Assembly: GCA_017625435.1 (NCBI GenBank)
Contig: JAGAKX010000044.1
Span: 21,050 to 85,049, forward strand
Direction: 5' to 3'
Source of the DNA: Clostridia bacterium
GTDB lineage: Bacteria; Bacillota; Clostridia; Oscillospirales; Acutalibacteraceae
DNA length: 64,000 bases
A model generated the notes under the pieces. That model did no database searches. It saw only the letters and a program-made list of their open reading frames with translations, and was not told where the DNA came from. A program made the position numbers and the translations under genes. Of the stretch, positions 8,340 through 15,809 are shown piece after piece. Position 1 is the first letter of the stretch. Every line of letters begins with the position of its first letter.

Positions 8340-9653
8340 TTAAAATAAATCAGAAATTATATTTTTTATCCCCGCAAATTCAGCATATTCCGGGGAATCT
8401 TTTACATCAGAATCAACAAAAGCATAAAGTACATATGCTTCCTTTTTTTCTTCGAGAGCCTTTACTGCAAGAGCACCCGCATCGAGAATAAATGCAAGAG
8501 GCATTTCCTCCACATAGCGGAATATTTCTGAATTTTCAAGCTGTATCGTGTACCTGCCGTTTCGTCTCAGATCAAGACAAAATGATATACAGTCGGTATC
8601 CAGCAGAGTACCGCCGTGTCTGTCATCGGGTAAAGTGCTGATTTCCGTAAATGCCGTAATGTCACAGCAAAGAATAAGCTTTTCCGTGCCGACAGCATCT
8701 GCGGCTTTATTTATAAACTCCGTAAGTGCGCCGTTTTTTGTATCCTCTTCCGTAAAAGAAAGATAAACAGGGGAAGAGAGATAAAACTCCGAGGGGAAGC
8801 ATACATTGTCAAGCATCACGGCTGAAAAACCCGTTTTTACGGCACTTTTCATAATATTTATCAGATAATCGTGAGCCGTATCCGAATACGGGTCAAGCCA
8901 CATATCTCCCGGGCTGTCAGCAAAAAGAGAGCCTGAAGAGGTGAGCACCTCCATACCGGACAAAGAGGAAGAAGCAACGCTGTCCTTGAAGCAGCTGATA
9001 TATGCAATACATTTTACACCGAGAGAAATAAGCTCTTTAATTTTTTCCTCTGCTCCGTCAATCCTTTTATCGGCAGAGCCGCCGATAAAGGAGCCTGTGT
9101 CAAAATATACATAACCGTATTCGCTTTTATATTCTACGAGAATAGCTTCCGAGTTGATTTCTTTTAAGCCTTCAGCTATTTCATCTGCTGTTTTTCTGCG
9201 AAAATCCTCTGCGGTTATAAATGAGATTTTCATCTTCTGTTCTTCTGCGATAACGGGAGCTCCGACCTCTGATTCAGGCTCACGAAGAGAAAGCTTTATA
9301 CCCGTTTTAAGGGCTATAAGAGTAAAAACAAAAACAAAAACGGATAAAAGTGCAACAATGACCTTTGTTTTAGATGTCATTTTTTCCTTCACGGGAATAT
9401 TTTCTCTGAAGCCGTCGGGGCTTACCACGGAGGGATATTCTGAAGAAAAACGGTAATAAGCCTTTGTTCTGAGAGTTTCGGGAGCTTTCTTCTCTGAAGC
9501 GGAGCGTACTCTCTTTCTGAAAAGAGCATTACGCTTCTTCTCACGGTCGAGGTTCTCCCTTTCAAGCTTTTCACGGTAACGTATAAGTCTGCCGTTTTTC
9601 TTGTCGGGACGGGAAATATTCGGATTTTCTGTTATCATTTTTTTCTTTTTCAT
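8340..9653 (-). CDS. Membrane-anchored putative glycoside hydrolase (DUF4015-like TIM barrel)
   Basis: The 437 aa protein has a very basic cytoplasmic N-terminus (1-95), one membrane helix at about 97-116, then an extracellular domain. That domain shows a TIM-barrel-like order: ISFITAEDF, AILVEYKSEYGYVYFDT, the GVKCIAYISCF strand, DMWLDPYSD and GFSAVMLDNVCFPSE, which resembles the putative glycosidase domain DUF4015. The Asp of MLDN is a candidate catalytic residue by analogy. No activity is established. It is first in the cluster with the AGE epimerase and ceramidase-like genes and is divergent from mecA. Confidence 0.65.
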   Translation of the reverse strand: MKKKKMITENPNISRPDKKNGRLIRYREKLERENLDREKKRNALFRKRVRSASEKKAPETLRTKAYYRFSSEYPSVVSPDGFRENIPVKEKMTSKTKVIVALLSVFVFVFTLIALKTGIKLSLREPESEVGAPVIAEEQKMKISFITAEDFRRKTADEIAEGLKEINSEAILVEYKSEYGYVYFDTGSFIGGSADKRIDGAEEKIKELISLGVKCIAYISCFKDSVASSSLSGMEVLTSSGSLFADSPGDMWLDPYSDTAHDYLINIMKSAVKTGFSAVMLDNVCFPSEFYLSSPVYLSFTEEDTKNGALTEFINKAADAVGTEKLILCCDITAFTEISTLPDDRHGGTLLDTDCISFCLDLRRNGRYTIQLENSEIFRYVEEMPLAFILDAGALAVKALEEKKEAYVLYAFVDSDVKDSPEYAEFAGIKNIISDLF

Positions 9654-9709
9654 TGAAATTCACCTTTATAATCACAGAAAAATCAGTATGTCTTTCCAAT
9701 AATTTTGCA

Positions 9710-9738
9710 TTGCAGACAACCTCAGAGCTGAATAGAAT
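9710..9738 (+). promoter_or_regulatory. Probable promoter of mecA
   Basis: TTGCAG (9710-9715), 17 bp, then TAGAAT (9733-9738). The GGAGG ribosome site and ATG follow at 9758-9771. Confidence 0.45.
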
Positions 9739-9768
9739 ATACTTAGAAGCATCCGGCGGAGGTTATTT

Positions 9769-10338
9769 ATGAATTTTCTTATAAAAAATGAATACCGTAC
9801 AGAAATAGTTTTGTCATCACTGGAGCTCAGCGGCTACGGTATTACATACGAAGAAATCGATTACGGGAATATAGGCACAAGAAGACTGCTGTGGGCACTG
9901 CAGGGAGAGATACAGAAAAAATACGGCTATACAATCCCCCTGTCGGGAAAAGTCCTCATTGAAGTGATAAAGGAACGGGAAGACAGCATACGTATATGCT
10001 TTTCGTCCCTTCCCGAAAAATCCGGTGACGGAAACTCCGTAAAGCAGCTTGTAAAAAGCAGTACCTGTCCCGTTATTGCGGAATTTTCAAACCTTGAAGA
10101 AATGCTTTTTGCAGTATCGCTTCTTGAGCCGAATATAAAAAGCAGTCTTTTTGAAAAAAACGGAAAATACAGAATTCTTTTCTCCCCTTCCTCGGAAGAA
10201 AAGGAGGAGCTTATATTCTGTCTTTGCGAGTTTTCGGATATTCTTGAAAACTCACCGAAGGAAGCTGCAAAATGCAGCGAAATATGGAATATGATAGCTG
10301 AAAATAATGCGGTAAGCTGCTTACACAGGCTTTTTTAA
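9769..10338 (+). CDS. mecA: MecA-like ClpC adaptor protein
   Basis: The 189 aa protein resembles the adaptor MecA: an N-terminal substrate-binding part (about 1-80) with the ELSGYGITYEEIDYGN segment and a C-terminal ClpC-binding part (about 110-189) with FSNLEEMLFAVSLL and the closing SEIWNMIAENNAV. MecA delivers proteins to the ClpCP protease and stimulates ClpC ATPase; in Bacillus it targets ComK. At 189 aa it is shorter than the usual 215-240. The ATG follows GGCGGAGG. The 3' end overlaps the convergent rpe gene by 18 bp. Confidence 0.75.
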   Translation: MNFLIKNEYRTEIVLSSLELSGYGITYEEIDYGNIGTRRLLWALQGEIQKKYGYTIPLSGKVLIEVIKEREDSIRICFSSLPEKSGDGNSVKQLVKSSTCPVIAEFSNLEEMLFAVSLLEPNIKSSLFEKNGKYRILFSPSSEEKEELIFCLCEFSDILENSPKEAAKCSEIWNMIAENNAVSCLHRLF

Positions 10339-10968
10339 GAGCTCCACAGCTTCCTTTTTATCGCCCTTAAAAACGAAGCTTCCGGCAACAAGCACATTTG
10401 CACCTGCCTTTTTTACGAGGGGAGCCGTTTCTGCGGCAATACCGCCGTCAACCTGAATGTCCATAGGAATTCCTAGCTTTTCGCATTCACGGCGTACAGC
10501 TTCAATTTTCGGAAGCTGATTTTCCATAAAGCTCTGCCCGCCGAAGCCCGGTTCAACAGTCATAACAAGCACCATATCAAGCTCTTTAAGATAAGGAAAC
10601 ACAGTCTCTGCAGGAGTTGCAGGCTTGAGTGCAATACCTGCCCTCATTCCGAGACTTTTTATAAGAGCTATTGTTTCGGAAGGATTGCTGTCAGATTCAA
10701 GATGAAATGTAATCATATCCGCCCCTGCGCCGTGAAAATCACGGATATACTTATAAGGGTCGCTTATCATAAGATGAACATCAAATACTGCAGGCGTACA
10801 TTTTCTGAGAGAGTTTATAACAGGTGCGCCGAGAGTGATGTTTGGCACAAAATGCCCGTCCATAACGTCAATATGAATCATTTCGGCACCTGCGTCATAA
10901 CAGGCGGCAGCTTCCTCACCGAGTCTTGAAAAATCACTTGCCAGCAATGAGGGAGATATTTTTATCAT
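10321..10968 (-). CDS. rpe: Ribulose-phosphate 3-epimerase
   Basis: The 215 aa protein is the full length of the family and interconverts ribulose 5-phosphate and xylulose 5-phosphate in the pentose phosphate pathway. Signatures are SPSLLASDFSRLGEE at the N-terminus, the metal-site MIHIDVMDGHFVPNITLG (30-47), DVHLMISDP, VMTVEPGFGGQSF and DGGIAAETAP. TIM barrel, cytoplasmic. It has its own promoter and overlaps mecA tail to tail. Upstream there is no rsgA or prkC, the frequent neighbours in Firmicutes. Confidence 0.97.
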   Translation of the reverse strand: MIKISPSLLASDFSRLGEEAAACYDAGAEMIHIDVMDGHFVPNITLGAPVINSLRKCTPAVFDVHLMISDPYKYIRDFHGAGADMITFHLESDSNPSETIALIKSLGMRAGIALKPATPAETVFPYLKELDMVLVMTVEPGFGGQSFMENQLPKIEAVRRECEKLGIPMDIQVDGGIAAETAPLVKKAGANVLVAGSFVFKGDKKEAVELLKKPV

Positions 10969-10998
10969 ACTTTCACCTTATTTCTTTTTTATCAATTA

Positions 10999-11027
10999 AG
11001 TATACCATAAAAAGCTATGATATGCAA
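10999..11027 (-). promoter_or_regulatory. Promoter of rpe
   Basis: TTGCAT (11022-11027), 17 bp, TATACT (10999-11004) on the minus strand, about 30 bp upstream of the rpe ATG. Confidence 0.6.
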
Positions 11028-11123
11028 TATTATTTATTTTTTTAATTATTAGAAAAAATTTCGTTTAATTAAGACAGTTTTAAGAATAGACGGATACCAT
11101 TACAAGGGCTGAAAAACAAAGCC

Positions 11124-11152
11124 TTGATTTTCTTAATGTGCTGTGATATAAT
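11124..11152 (+). promoter_or_regulatory. Promoter of the lipoprotein-SDR unit
   Basis: TTGATT (11124-11129), 17 bp, TATAAT (11147-11152). It is followed by AGAAGGG and the ATG at 11205. Confidence 0.65.
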
Positions 11153-11204
11153 AAACCGAAAATACGTTTTTACGTACCGGTACATTTCAGAAGGGAAATT
11201 TACA

Positions 11205-12065
11205 ATGAAAAAAATGCCTCTTGCTATCTTTTTAATTATTCTCGTTGTTTTCGTTTTTGCAGGCTGTTTAAGCTTTTCGGGAACACTTTCAACATCCACA
11301 ACTGACCCCGAGGAAGAAATAACCTTTGACTCTCAGGAAAACACAACCTCAGTTGCTGTTATTCCCGGCAATCAGGAAAACACAACTGCTTCTGTTCCCG
11401 GCGGAGAGGATGCTACAAATCCCGCTCCCGAAGTTTCCACAGAGCCCACAAACGAAAAGCCCATACAGAATACAGCTCCCGTATCAAGTGAATATGAGTT
11501 TCTCAAGAGCGGTTCCTTCCATATGGCAGGCACAATGGTAGACAAAACAGGTGTCACGGCACCTATGGAAGTTGCAGTCACACCCGACAGCATTTATATG
11601 CTTTCAGATTTCAGCGGTGTTCCTATGGGTATGCTTATAAAGGACAACAAGGTTTATATGATTTATCCCGACAAAAAGTCTTACCTTGAGCTTTCCGATT
11701 CTCTTATGAGTATGGCAGGGCTTGATGTTTCCGAGCTTACGAATTCAGAAACCATCAACTTCGGCTCCTACGGAAATCTTTCCGAAGCAGACTCCGTAAC
11801 AGAGGTTACTCATAACGGCAGAGTCTGTCAGGTTTACCACTTCAAGGTTGACTCGGGTGAATCAAGAGTTTATCTGGACGGAACAAAGCTTGTACGCCTT
11901 TCTTCCTATGACAAAAACGGCAAGTTCCTTACTGCTACCGACATTTCAACAATTTCGGGCAGCGTTCCTGCAGATAAGTCTGCTCCGCCCTCAAGCTACA
12001 AGGCATACAAGGGTATGACAGGTCTGTTCTCCTTTATGACCCTTCTTGAAGGCGTAATCGAATAA
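11205..12065 (+). CDS. Lipoprotein with a duplicated exported domain
   Basis: The 286 aa protein starts at the ATG at 11205 behind AGAAGGG. It has a lipoprotein signal (MKKMP, hydrophobic stretch, lipobox VFAGC with Cys near residue 20). A Thr/Pro/Glu-rich linker (about 22-95) contains two near-identical QENTT segments. The C-terminal ~190 residues form a domain I cannot name: it has the pattern of a beta-rich LolA/LppX-like fold (GSFHMAGTMVD, YMLSDFSGVPMGML, YMIYPDKKSYLEL, SRVYLDGTKLVRL). The same domain, about three-quarters identical, is in the dockerin protein at 12985. The SDR gene follows directly. Surface-exposed and of unknown role. Confidence 0.75.
   Translation: MKKMPLAIFLIILVVFVFAGCLSFSGTLSTSTTDPEEEITFDSQENTTSVAVIPGNQENTTASVPGGEDATNPAPEVSTEPTNEKPIQNTAPVSSEYEFLKSGSFHMAGTMVDKTGVTAPMEVAVTPDSIYMLSDFSGVPMGMLIKDNKVYMIYPDKKSYLELSDSLMSMAGLDVSELTNSETINFGSYGNLSEADSVTEVTHNGRVCQVYHFKVDSGESRVYLDGTKLVRLSSYDKNGKFLTATDISTISGSVPADKSAPPSSYKAYKGMTGLFSFMTLLEGVIE
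11490..12050 (+). repeat. Diverged direct duplication, copy 1 of 2
   Basis: This ~560 bp coding segment matches 13290-13850 in the same orientation. Long runs are identical even at synonymous positions, for example around 11594-11652 against 13396-13454, which points to a fairly recent gene duplication. Confidence 0.75.
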
Positions 12066-12066
12066 T

Positions 12067-12798
12067 ATGAAAAAGGTTGCATTGGTAACGGGCGGTGCAA
12101 AAGGAATCGGTGCCGCAACAGTAAAAAAACTGTGTGAAGACGGTTACGCAGTTGCAATCAACTACAACACTTCTGAGCAAAGGGCTTTATCTCTTTGCTC
12201 TTTTTGTGCTTCTGAGGGATTCACGGCGATATCCGTAAAGTGCGATGTTTCAGTCTCCTCCGATGTGGAAAAAATGTTTTCGCAAATTGAAGAAAAGCTC
12301 GGCACCGTTGAATTGCTTGTAAATAATGCAGGTGTTTCCCTCTGGGGGCTGTTTGATACCGTGACGGACGAAGAATGGAACAATGTCATCGGCACAAATC
12401 TTACAGGCACCTTCAACTGCATAAGAAGGGCAATTCCCTCTATGCTTAAAAACAAATACGGCAGAATAATAAACATTTCCTCTGTATGGGGTCAGGAGGG
12501 TGCCTCCTGTGAGGCTGTTTATTCCGCCTCAAAAGCAGGAATAATCGGTCTTACAAAGGCTCTTGCAAAAGAATACGCCCCCTCGGGAATCACGGTAAAC
12601 TGCCTTTGTCCCGGTGTTATTGACACGGAAATGATGAGTCGTTTTTCCGATGAAGAAAAAGCAGCAATCTGTGAAGAAATCCCTGTGGGAAGAATGGGCA
12701 CCCCTGAGGAAATTGCCCACGCAGTATCCTTTCTTGCAGATAAAAATTCCGCATATATCACCGGACAGATTCTCGGAATCAACGGCGGTATGATTTAA
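12067..12798 (+). CDS. fabG: SDR-family oxidoreductase, FabG-like
   Basis: The 243 aa protein is a classical short-chain dehydrogenase: TGGAKGIGAA cofactor loop (8-17), NNAG near 90, catalytic Ser in NISSVWG, YSASKAG (Tyr-x3-Lys near 155-159) and the FabG-like C-terminus SAYITGQILGINGG. Family members reduce 3-oxoacyl-ACP with NADPH in fatty acid synthesis, but many paralogues act on other ketones or sugars. It is not next to other fab genes; it sits 1 bp after a lipoprotein gene and before that gene's dockerin paralogue, so a true fatty-acid role is uncertain. Confidence 0.8.
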   Translation: MKKVALVTGGAKGIGAATVKKLCEDGYAVAINYNTSEQRALSLCSFCASEGFTAISVKCDVSVSSDVEKMFSQIEEKLGTVELLVNNAGVSLWGLFDTVTDEEWNNVIGTNLTGTFNCIRRAIPSMLKNKYGRIINISSVWGQEGASCEAVYSASKAGIIGLTKALAKEYAPSGITVNCLCPGVIDTEMMSRFSDEEKAAICEEIPVGRMGTPEEIAHAVSFLADKNSAYITGQILGINGGMI

Positions 12799-12831
12799 CA
12801 AACCGAAAAATTTACTTTTCTCTCAGATTAC

Positions 12832-12862
12832 GGGGGCTGACAGGCTTTAACCTGCAGCTCCC
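12832..12862 (+). terminator. GC-rich hairpin after the SDR gene, possible terminator
   Basis: GGGGGCTG (12832-12839) with CAGCTCCC (12855-12862), extended by CAGG/CCTG around a 6 nt loop. The T-tract after it is weak, so termination is likely but not certain. Confidence 0.5.
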
Positions 12863-12909
12863 TTATCTTATATAATTTTAACACGGCCGATTTTACCATC
12901 TTTTTTGCA

Positions 12910-12937
12910 TTGACATATATTTTTTTAATAGTATAAT
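12910..12937 (+). promoter_or_regulatory. Strong promoter of the second dockerin gene
   Basis: TTGACA (12910-12915), 16 bp, TATAAT (12932-12937), followed by AACGGAGG and the ATG at 12985. Confidence 0.7.
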
Positions 12938-12984
12938 TTTTATATACAGAATTATTTGTAATCTCTTTTGAACGGAGGAACATT

Positions 12985-13863
12985 ATGAAAAAGAAAATTA
13001 TCGCGCTTGCTCTTTCTGCCTTTGTGCTTTTCAGCGTTGCGCACGTAACAGCAATGGCCCGCATCCCGGGAGATGTAGACGCAAACGGTAAAACGGAGGC
13101 TGCTGATGCAAGACTGGCATTGCGTGCGGCTGTAGGTCTTGATACACTATCCGAAGCTGAAAAAAATGCAGCTGACGTTGATATGAACAAAACGGTGAAT
13201 GCCACCGATGCCCGTCTTATTCTGAGAGCGGCAGTAGGCCTTGAAAAGCTTCCCGACAACCCCTCACAGAATGAGGTACCCTCCTCAAGCGAATATGATA
13301 TCATCCGAAGCGGCTCCTTCTGGATGACAGGCACAATAATTGACGGTAAAGGTATCAATTCCCCCATGGAAATTGCAATAACCCCTGAAAGCGTGTATAT
13401 GCTTTCAGATTTCAGCGGTGTCCCTATGGGTATGCTTATAAAGGACAACAAGCTTTATATGATTTACCCTGACAAGAAGGCTTACCTTGAGCTTTCCGAG
13501 TCTCTTATGGCTATGGCAGGTCTTGACATTTCTGAGCTTACATCTTCATCTGACATAGACTTCAGCTCCTACGGTCCCCTTTCTGAGGCTGATTCGGTAA
13601 CAGAGGCTACACATAAGGGCAGACTTTGCCGGGTTTACCACTTCAAGGTTGATTCGGGCGAAACAAGAGTTTATCTTGACGGCACAAAGCTTGTCCGTCT
13701 TGCTTCTTACGACAGAAACGGAAAGTTCCTTTCCGCTACCGACATTACAGCAGTTTCAGAAAAAATTCCCGCAGACAAGTCTGCTCCCCCCTCAGGCTTC
13801 AAGGCATATAAGGGTATGTCAGGTATGCTCTCCTTTATGAATCTTCTTGAAGACTTAGCCTGA
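12985..13863 (+). CDS. Secreted dockerin protein, paralogue of the 11205 lipoprotein
   Basis: The 292 aa protein has a signal peptide (1 to about 28, ending VTAMA). Next come two dockerin repeats near 30-90: GDVDANGKTEAADARLALR and ADVDMNKTVNATDARLILR, both ending in VGL. The C-terminal ~190 residues are the same unnamed domain as in the lipoprotein at 11205. The dockerin is N-terminal here, unlike the mid-protein position in the gene at 2549. It has its own promoter. It is presumably displayed by binding a cohesin, whereas its paralogue is held by lipid. Confidence 0.8.
   Translation: MKKKIIALALSAFVLFSVAHVTAMARIPGDVDANGKTEAADARLALRAAVGLDTLSEAEKNAADVDMNKTVNATDARLILRAAVGLEKLPDNPSQNEVPSSSEYDIIRSGSFWMTGTIIDGKGINSPMEIAITPESVYMLSDFSGVPMGMLIKDNKLYMIYPDKKAYLELSESLMAMAGLDISELTSSSDIDFSSYGPLSEADSVTEATHKGRLCRVYHFKVDSGETRVYLDGTKLVRLASYDRNGKFLSATDITAVSEKIPADKSAPPSGFKAYKGMSGMLSFMNLLEDLA
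13290..13850 (+). repeat. Diverged direct duplication, copy 2 of 2
   Basis: It pairs with 11490-12050. The two copies flank the SDR gene in direct orientation, so recombination between them would delete that gene. Confidence 0.75.
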
Positions 13864-13887
13864 TAATACAAAACAGATAAAAAGATA

Positions 13888-13932
13888 ACAGACAGAACCT
13901 CAGGATTATACGGAGATTCTGTCTGTGTTTTT
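13888..13932. terminator. Bidirectional terminator between convergent genes
   Basis: ACAGACAGAA (13888-13897) pairs with TTCTGTCTGT (13917-13926). A GTTTTT run follows on the plus strand and an A-run at 13879-13883 serves the minus strand. It separates the dockerin gene from the radical SAM gene. Confidence 0.7.
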
Positions 13933-13936
13933 ATAT

Positions 13937-15322
13937 TCATTTTATTTCTTTTTCTCTCAATATTCCCTTATAAAGTCCGTCGATACAGAAGCCCTTAGGA
14001 ATATAACCGCGGCTTTCATAGTAAGCCTCAAGCACCGCATTGTCCTCTGCGCTGTCAAGTCTGAAAACGTCTTTTTCACATATACGGGCATACTCCTCCG
14101 CAAAATCAAGGAATATTTTTCCCGTTCCTTTTTTGTCAATACGGGAACAGAAATTGTGCAGATAAAAAGCGGATTTCGTACTGTAGTCCGCTATATGCTC
14201 CCAGCGGTCGTCTTCGCTTTTAAGAACGGCTGCGGAAACAATTTCCCCCGTTGAAATTTCCCGGAGCACAAACACCTCACCGGCTCTGCGGTGCTCCTCG
14301 TAATAAGAAACGGGATAAACCTCATCATAAAAAGTGTTGTTCCATTGGTCAATTCCAACTTCATCCATCCACTTCATACGGCTGAGAATTATGGAAAACA
14401 TAAGGGGGATTTCTTCTTTTTTTATCTTTTCAAAAACATAGCCTTTGTGCTTTTCCGTAAGCCCTACAATACGGTTTACGGAGTTCAGCACCGCCTTTTT
14501 ATCGGCACTCCAAAGGGGTGAAACCAGCGTATTTTTATTTCCGTCACCCGTCAGCCTGTGTACTGCAACCTCATCCGGAAGAAGGGGAATAAGCGACATC
14601 AGAATTTCAAGATACTCCGCTTTTGTAAGAGTTTCAAAGCTTCCCTTTTGGTAATCGGAATATAAGCGGCTGTCAGAAAGCACGTGAAGAAGCTGCAGCT
14701 TCACACCGTCGGTTTTACTGTCAACTGCAAAAAGCAGAGTATTTTTCATATCCTCTGCAGTCTCCCCCGGAAGGCCGAGAATAATATGGGTTATAACATA
14801 TATACCCTCTTTGTGAAGCCTTTTTACGGCATCAGAATATACTTCATTATCATAGCATCTTCCGATATAGGAGATGCTTTCTTTTTTTGAGGTCTGAAGC
14901 CCCAATTCCACCCATACGGGCTTTATTTTATTCAGTTCTCCCAGAAGCCTTACCGTATCATCAGAAAGACAGTCCGGACGGGTTGCAACGGATAATACGT
15001 CAATATCGGGGTGATTTACGGCATCCGTAAAAAGCTTCCGAAGCTTCTCAATGGGGGCATAGGTAGAGGTAAAGCTCTGAAAATATGCAATATATCCCCC
15101 GTCTTTATTCTTGGCGGAAACTCTCTTTTTTGCCTTTTCAATCTGTATATTTATATCATTTCCCGACTCGGCAAAATCACCCGAGCCCGAAGAAGAGCAG
15201 AAAATACAGCCCCCCGTACCCTTTGTACCGTCACGGTTAGGACAGGTAAAGCCCCCGTCAAGGGATAGCTTATACAGCTTTTTGCCGAATTTTTCACGGC
15301 AGTAATCGTTCATTGTTTTCAT
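13937..15322 (-). CDS. YhcC-type radical SAM protein fused to a GNAT acetyltransferase
   Basis: The 461 aa protein has two parts. Residues 1 to ~305 are a TIGR01212/YhcC-type radical SAM domain: C27, C39 and C42 (TCPNRDG then GGCIFC) bind the 4Fe-4S cluster, followed by GYIAYFQSFTSTYAP, VELGLQTSKKESISYIGR and THIILGLPGE. Family proteins are normally about 300-320 aa. Residues ~310-461 have a GNAT pattern: a GEVFVLREISTGEIVSAAVL strand pair, the RIDKKGTGKIFLDFAE acetyl-CoA loop and an AVLEAYYESRGY C-terminus. The target is unknown. The start overlaps the rlmH stop by 4 bp. Confidence 0.8.
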   Translation of the reverse strand: MKTMNDYCREKFGKKLYKLSLDGGFTCPNRDGTKGTGGCIFCSSSGSGDFAESGNDINIQIEKAKKRVSAKNKDGGYIAYFQSFTSTYAPIEKLRKLFTDAVNHPDIDVLSVATRPDCLSDDTVRLLGELNKIKPVWVELGLQTSKKESISYIGRCYDNEVYSDAVKRLHKEGIYVITHIILGLPGETAEDMKNTLLFAVDSKTDGVKLQLLHVLSDSRLYSDYQKGSFETLTKAEYLEILMSLIPLLPDEVAVHRLTGDGNKNTLVSPLWSADKKAVLNSVNRIVGLTEKHKGYVFEKIKKEEIPLMFSIILSRMKWMDEVGIDQWNNTFYDEVYPVSYYEEHRRAGEVFVLREISTGEIVSAAVLKSEDDRWEHIADYSTKSAFYLHNFCSRIDKKGTGKIFLDFAEEYARICEKDVFRLDSAEDNAVLEAYYESRGYIPKGFCIDGLYKGILREKEIK

Positions 15323-15801
15323 TTGTGATAGCTTTCCCCTGCGTTTATCTTATAGCCTCTGTAAATCTGTTCAAGAAGCATAATTCTTGCAAGACGGTGA
15401 GGAAATGTCATTTTTGACATTGAAAGACGGACGCTTGTCCTTGCCTTTACCTTTTCGGAAAGCCCGTAGGAGCCACCGATAATAAAAACAATATGGGATG
15501 TTCCCGAAAGAGCGGTATCGGAAAGCAGCTTTGCCATATCCTCGGAGGAATAAAGCTTTCCTTCAATACAAAGGGAAACAACCTTTGCCGACTGAGGAAT
15601 TTTTTTAAGAATCTCCTCCCCCTCTTTTTCAAGAACGGAGTTTATTTCATTTTCGGACGGATTTTCGGGAAGAACTCCTGCTTTTATCTCAATTACGTTT
15701 ACCTTTGCAAAGGCCTTGAGTCTCTTGAGATATTCGTCCGACGCCATTTCAAAAAAGGCATCCTTGAGCTTTCCCACCGATATAATAGTTACAGTCTGCA
15801 T
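15319..15801 (-). CDS. rlmH: 23S rRNA (pseudouridine1915-N3)-methyltransferase RlmH
   Basis: The 160 aa protein is a full-length SPOUT methyltransferase that methylates pseudouridine 1915 in helix 69 of 23S rRNA. Signatures are TIISVGKLKD at the start, VSLCIEGKLYSSEDMAKLL, IVFIIGGSYGLSEKVK (the AdoMet-binding knot), and the C-terminal MTFPHRLARIMLLEQIYRGYKINAGESYHK region ending in the conserved tyrosine. It overlaps the radical SAM gene by ATGA-type coupling and starts 8 bp after walJ, the same neighbourhood as in Bacillus. Confidence 0.97.
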   Translation of the reverse strand: MQTVTIISVGKLKDAFFEMASDEYLKRLKAFAKVNVIEIKAGVLPENPSENEINSVLEKEGEEILKKIPQSAKVVSLCIEGKLYSSEDMAKLLSDTALSGTSHIVFIIGGSYGLSEKVKARTSVRLSMSKMTFPHRLARIMLLEQIYRGYKINAGESYHK

Positions 15802-15809
15802 ATTACCTC

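Noticed and set aside
12828..13451. Minus-strand open frame over the second dockerin gene
   Set aside because: No coding features; promoter, ribosome site, signal peptide and dockerin all support the plus strand gene.
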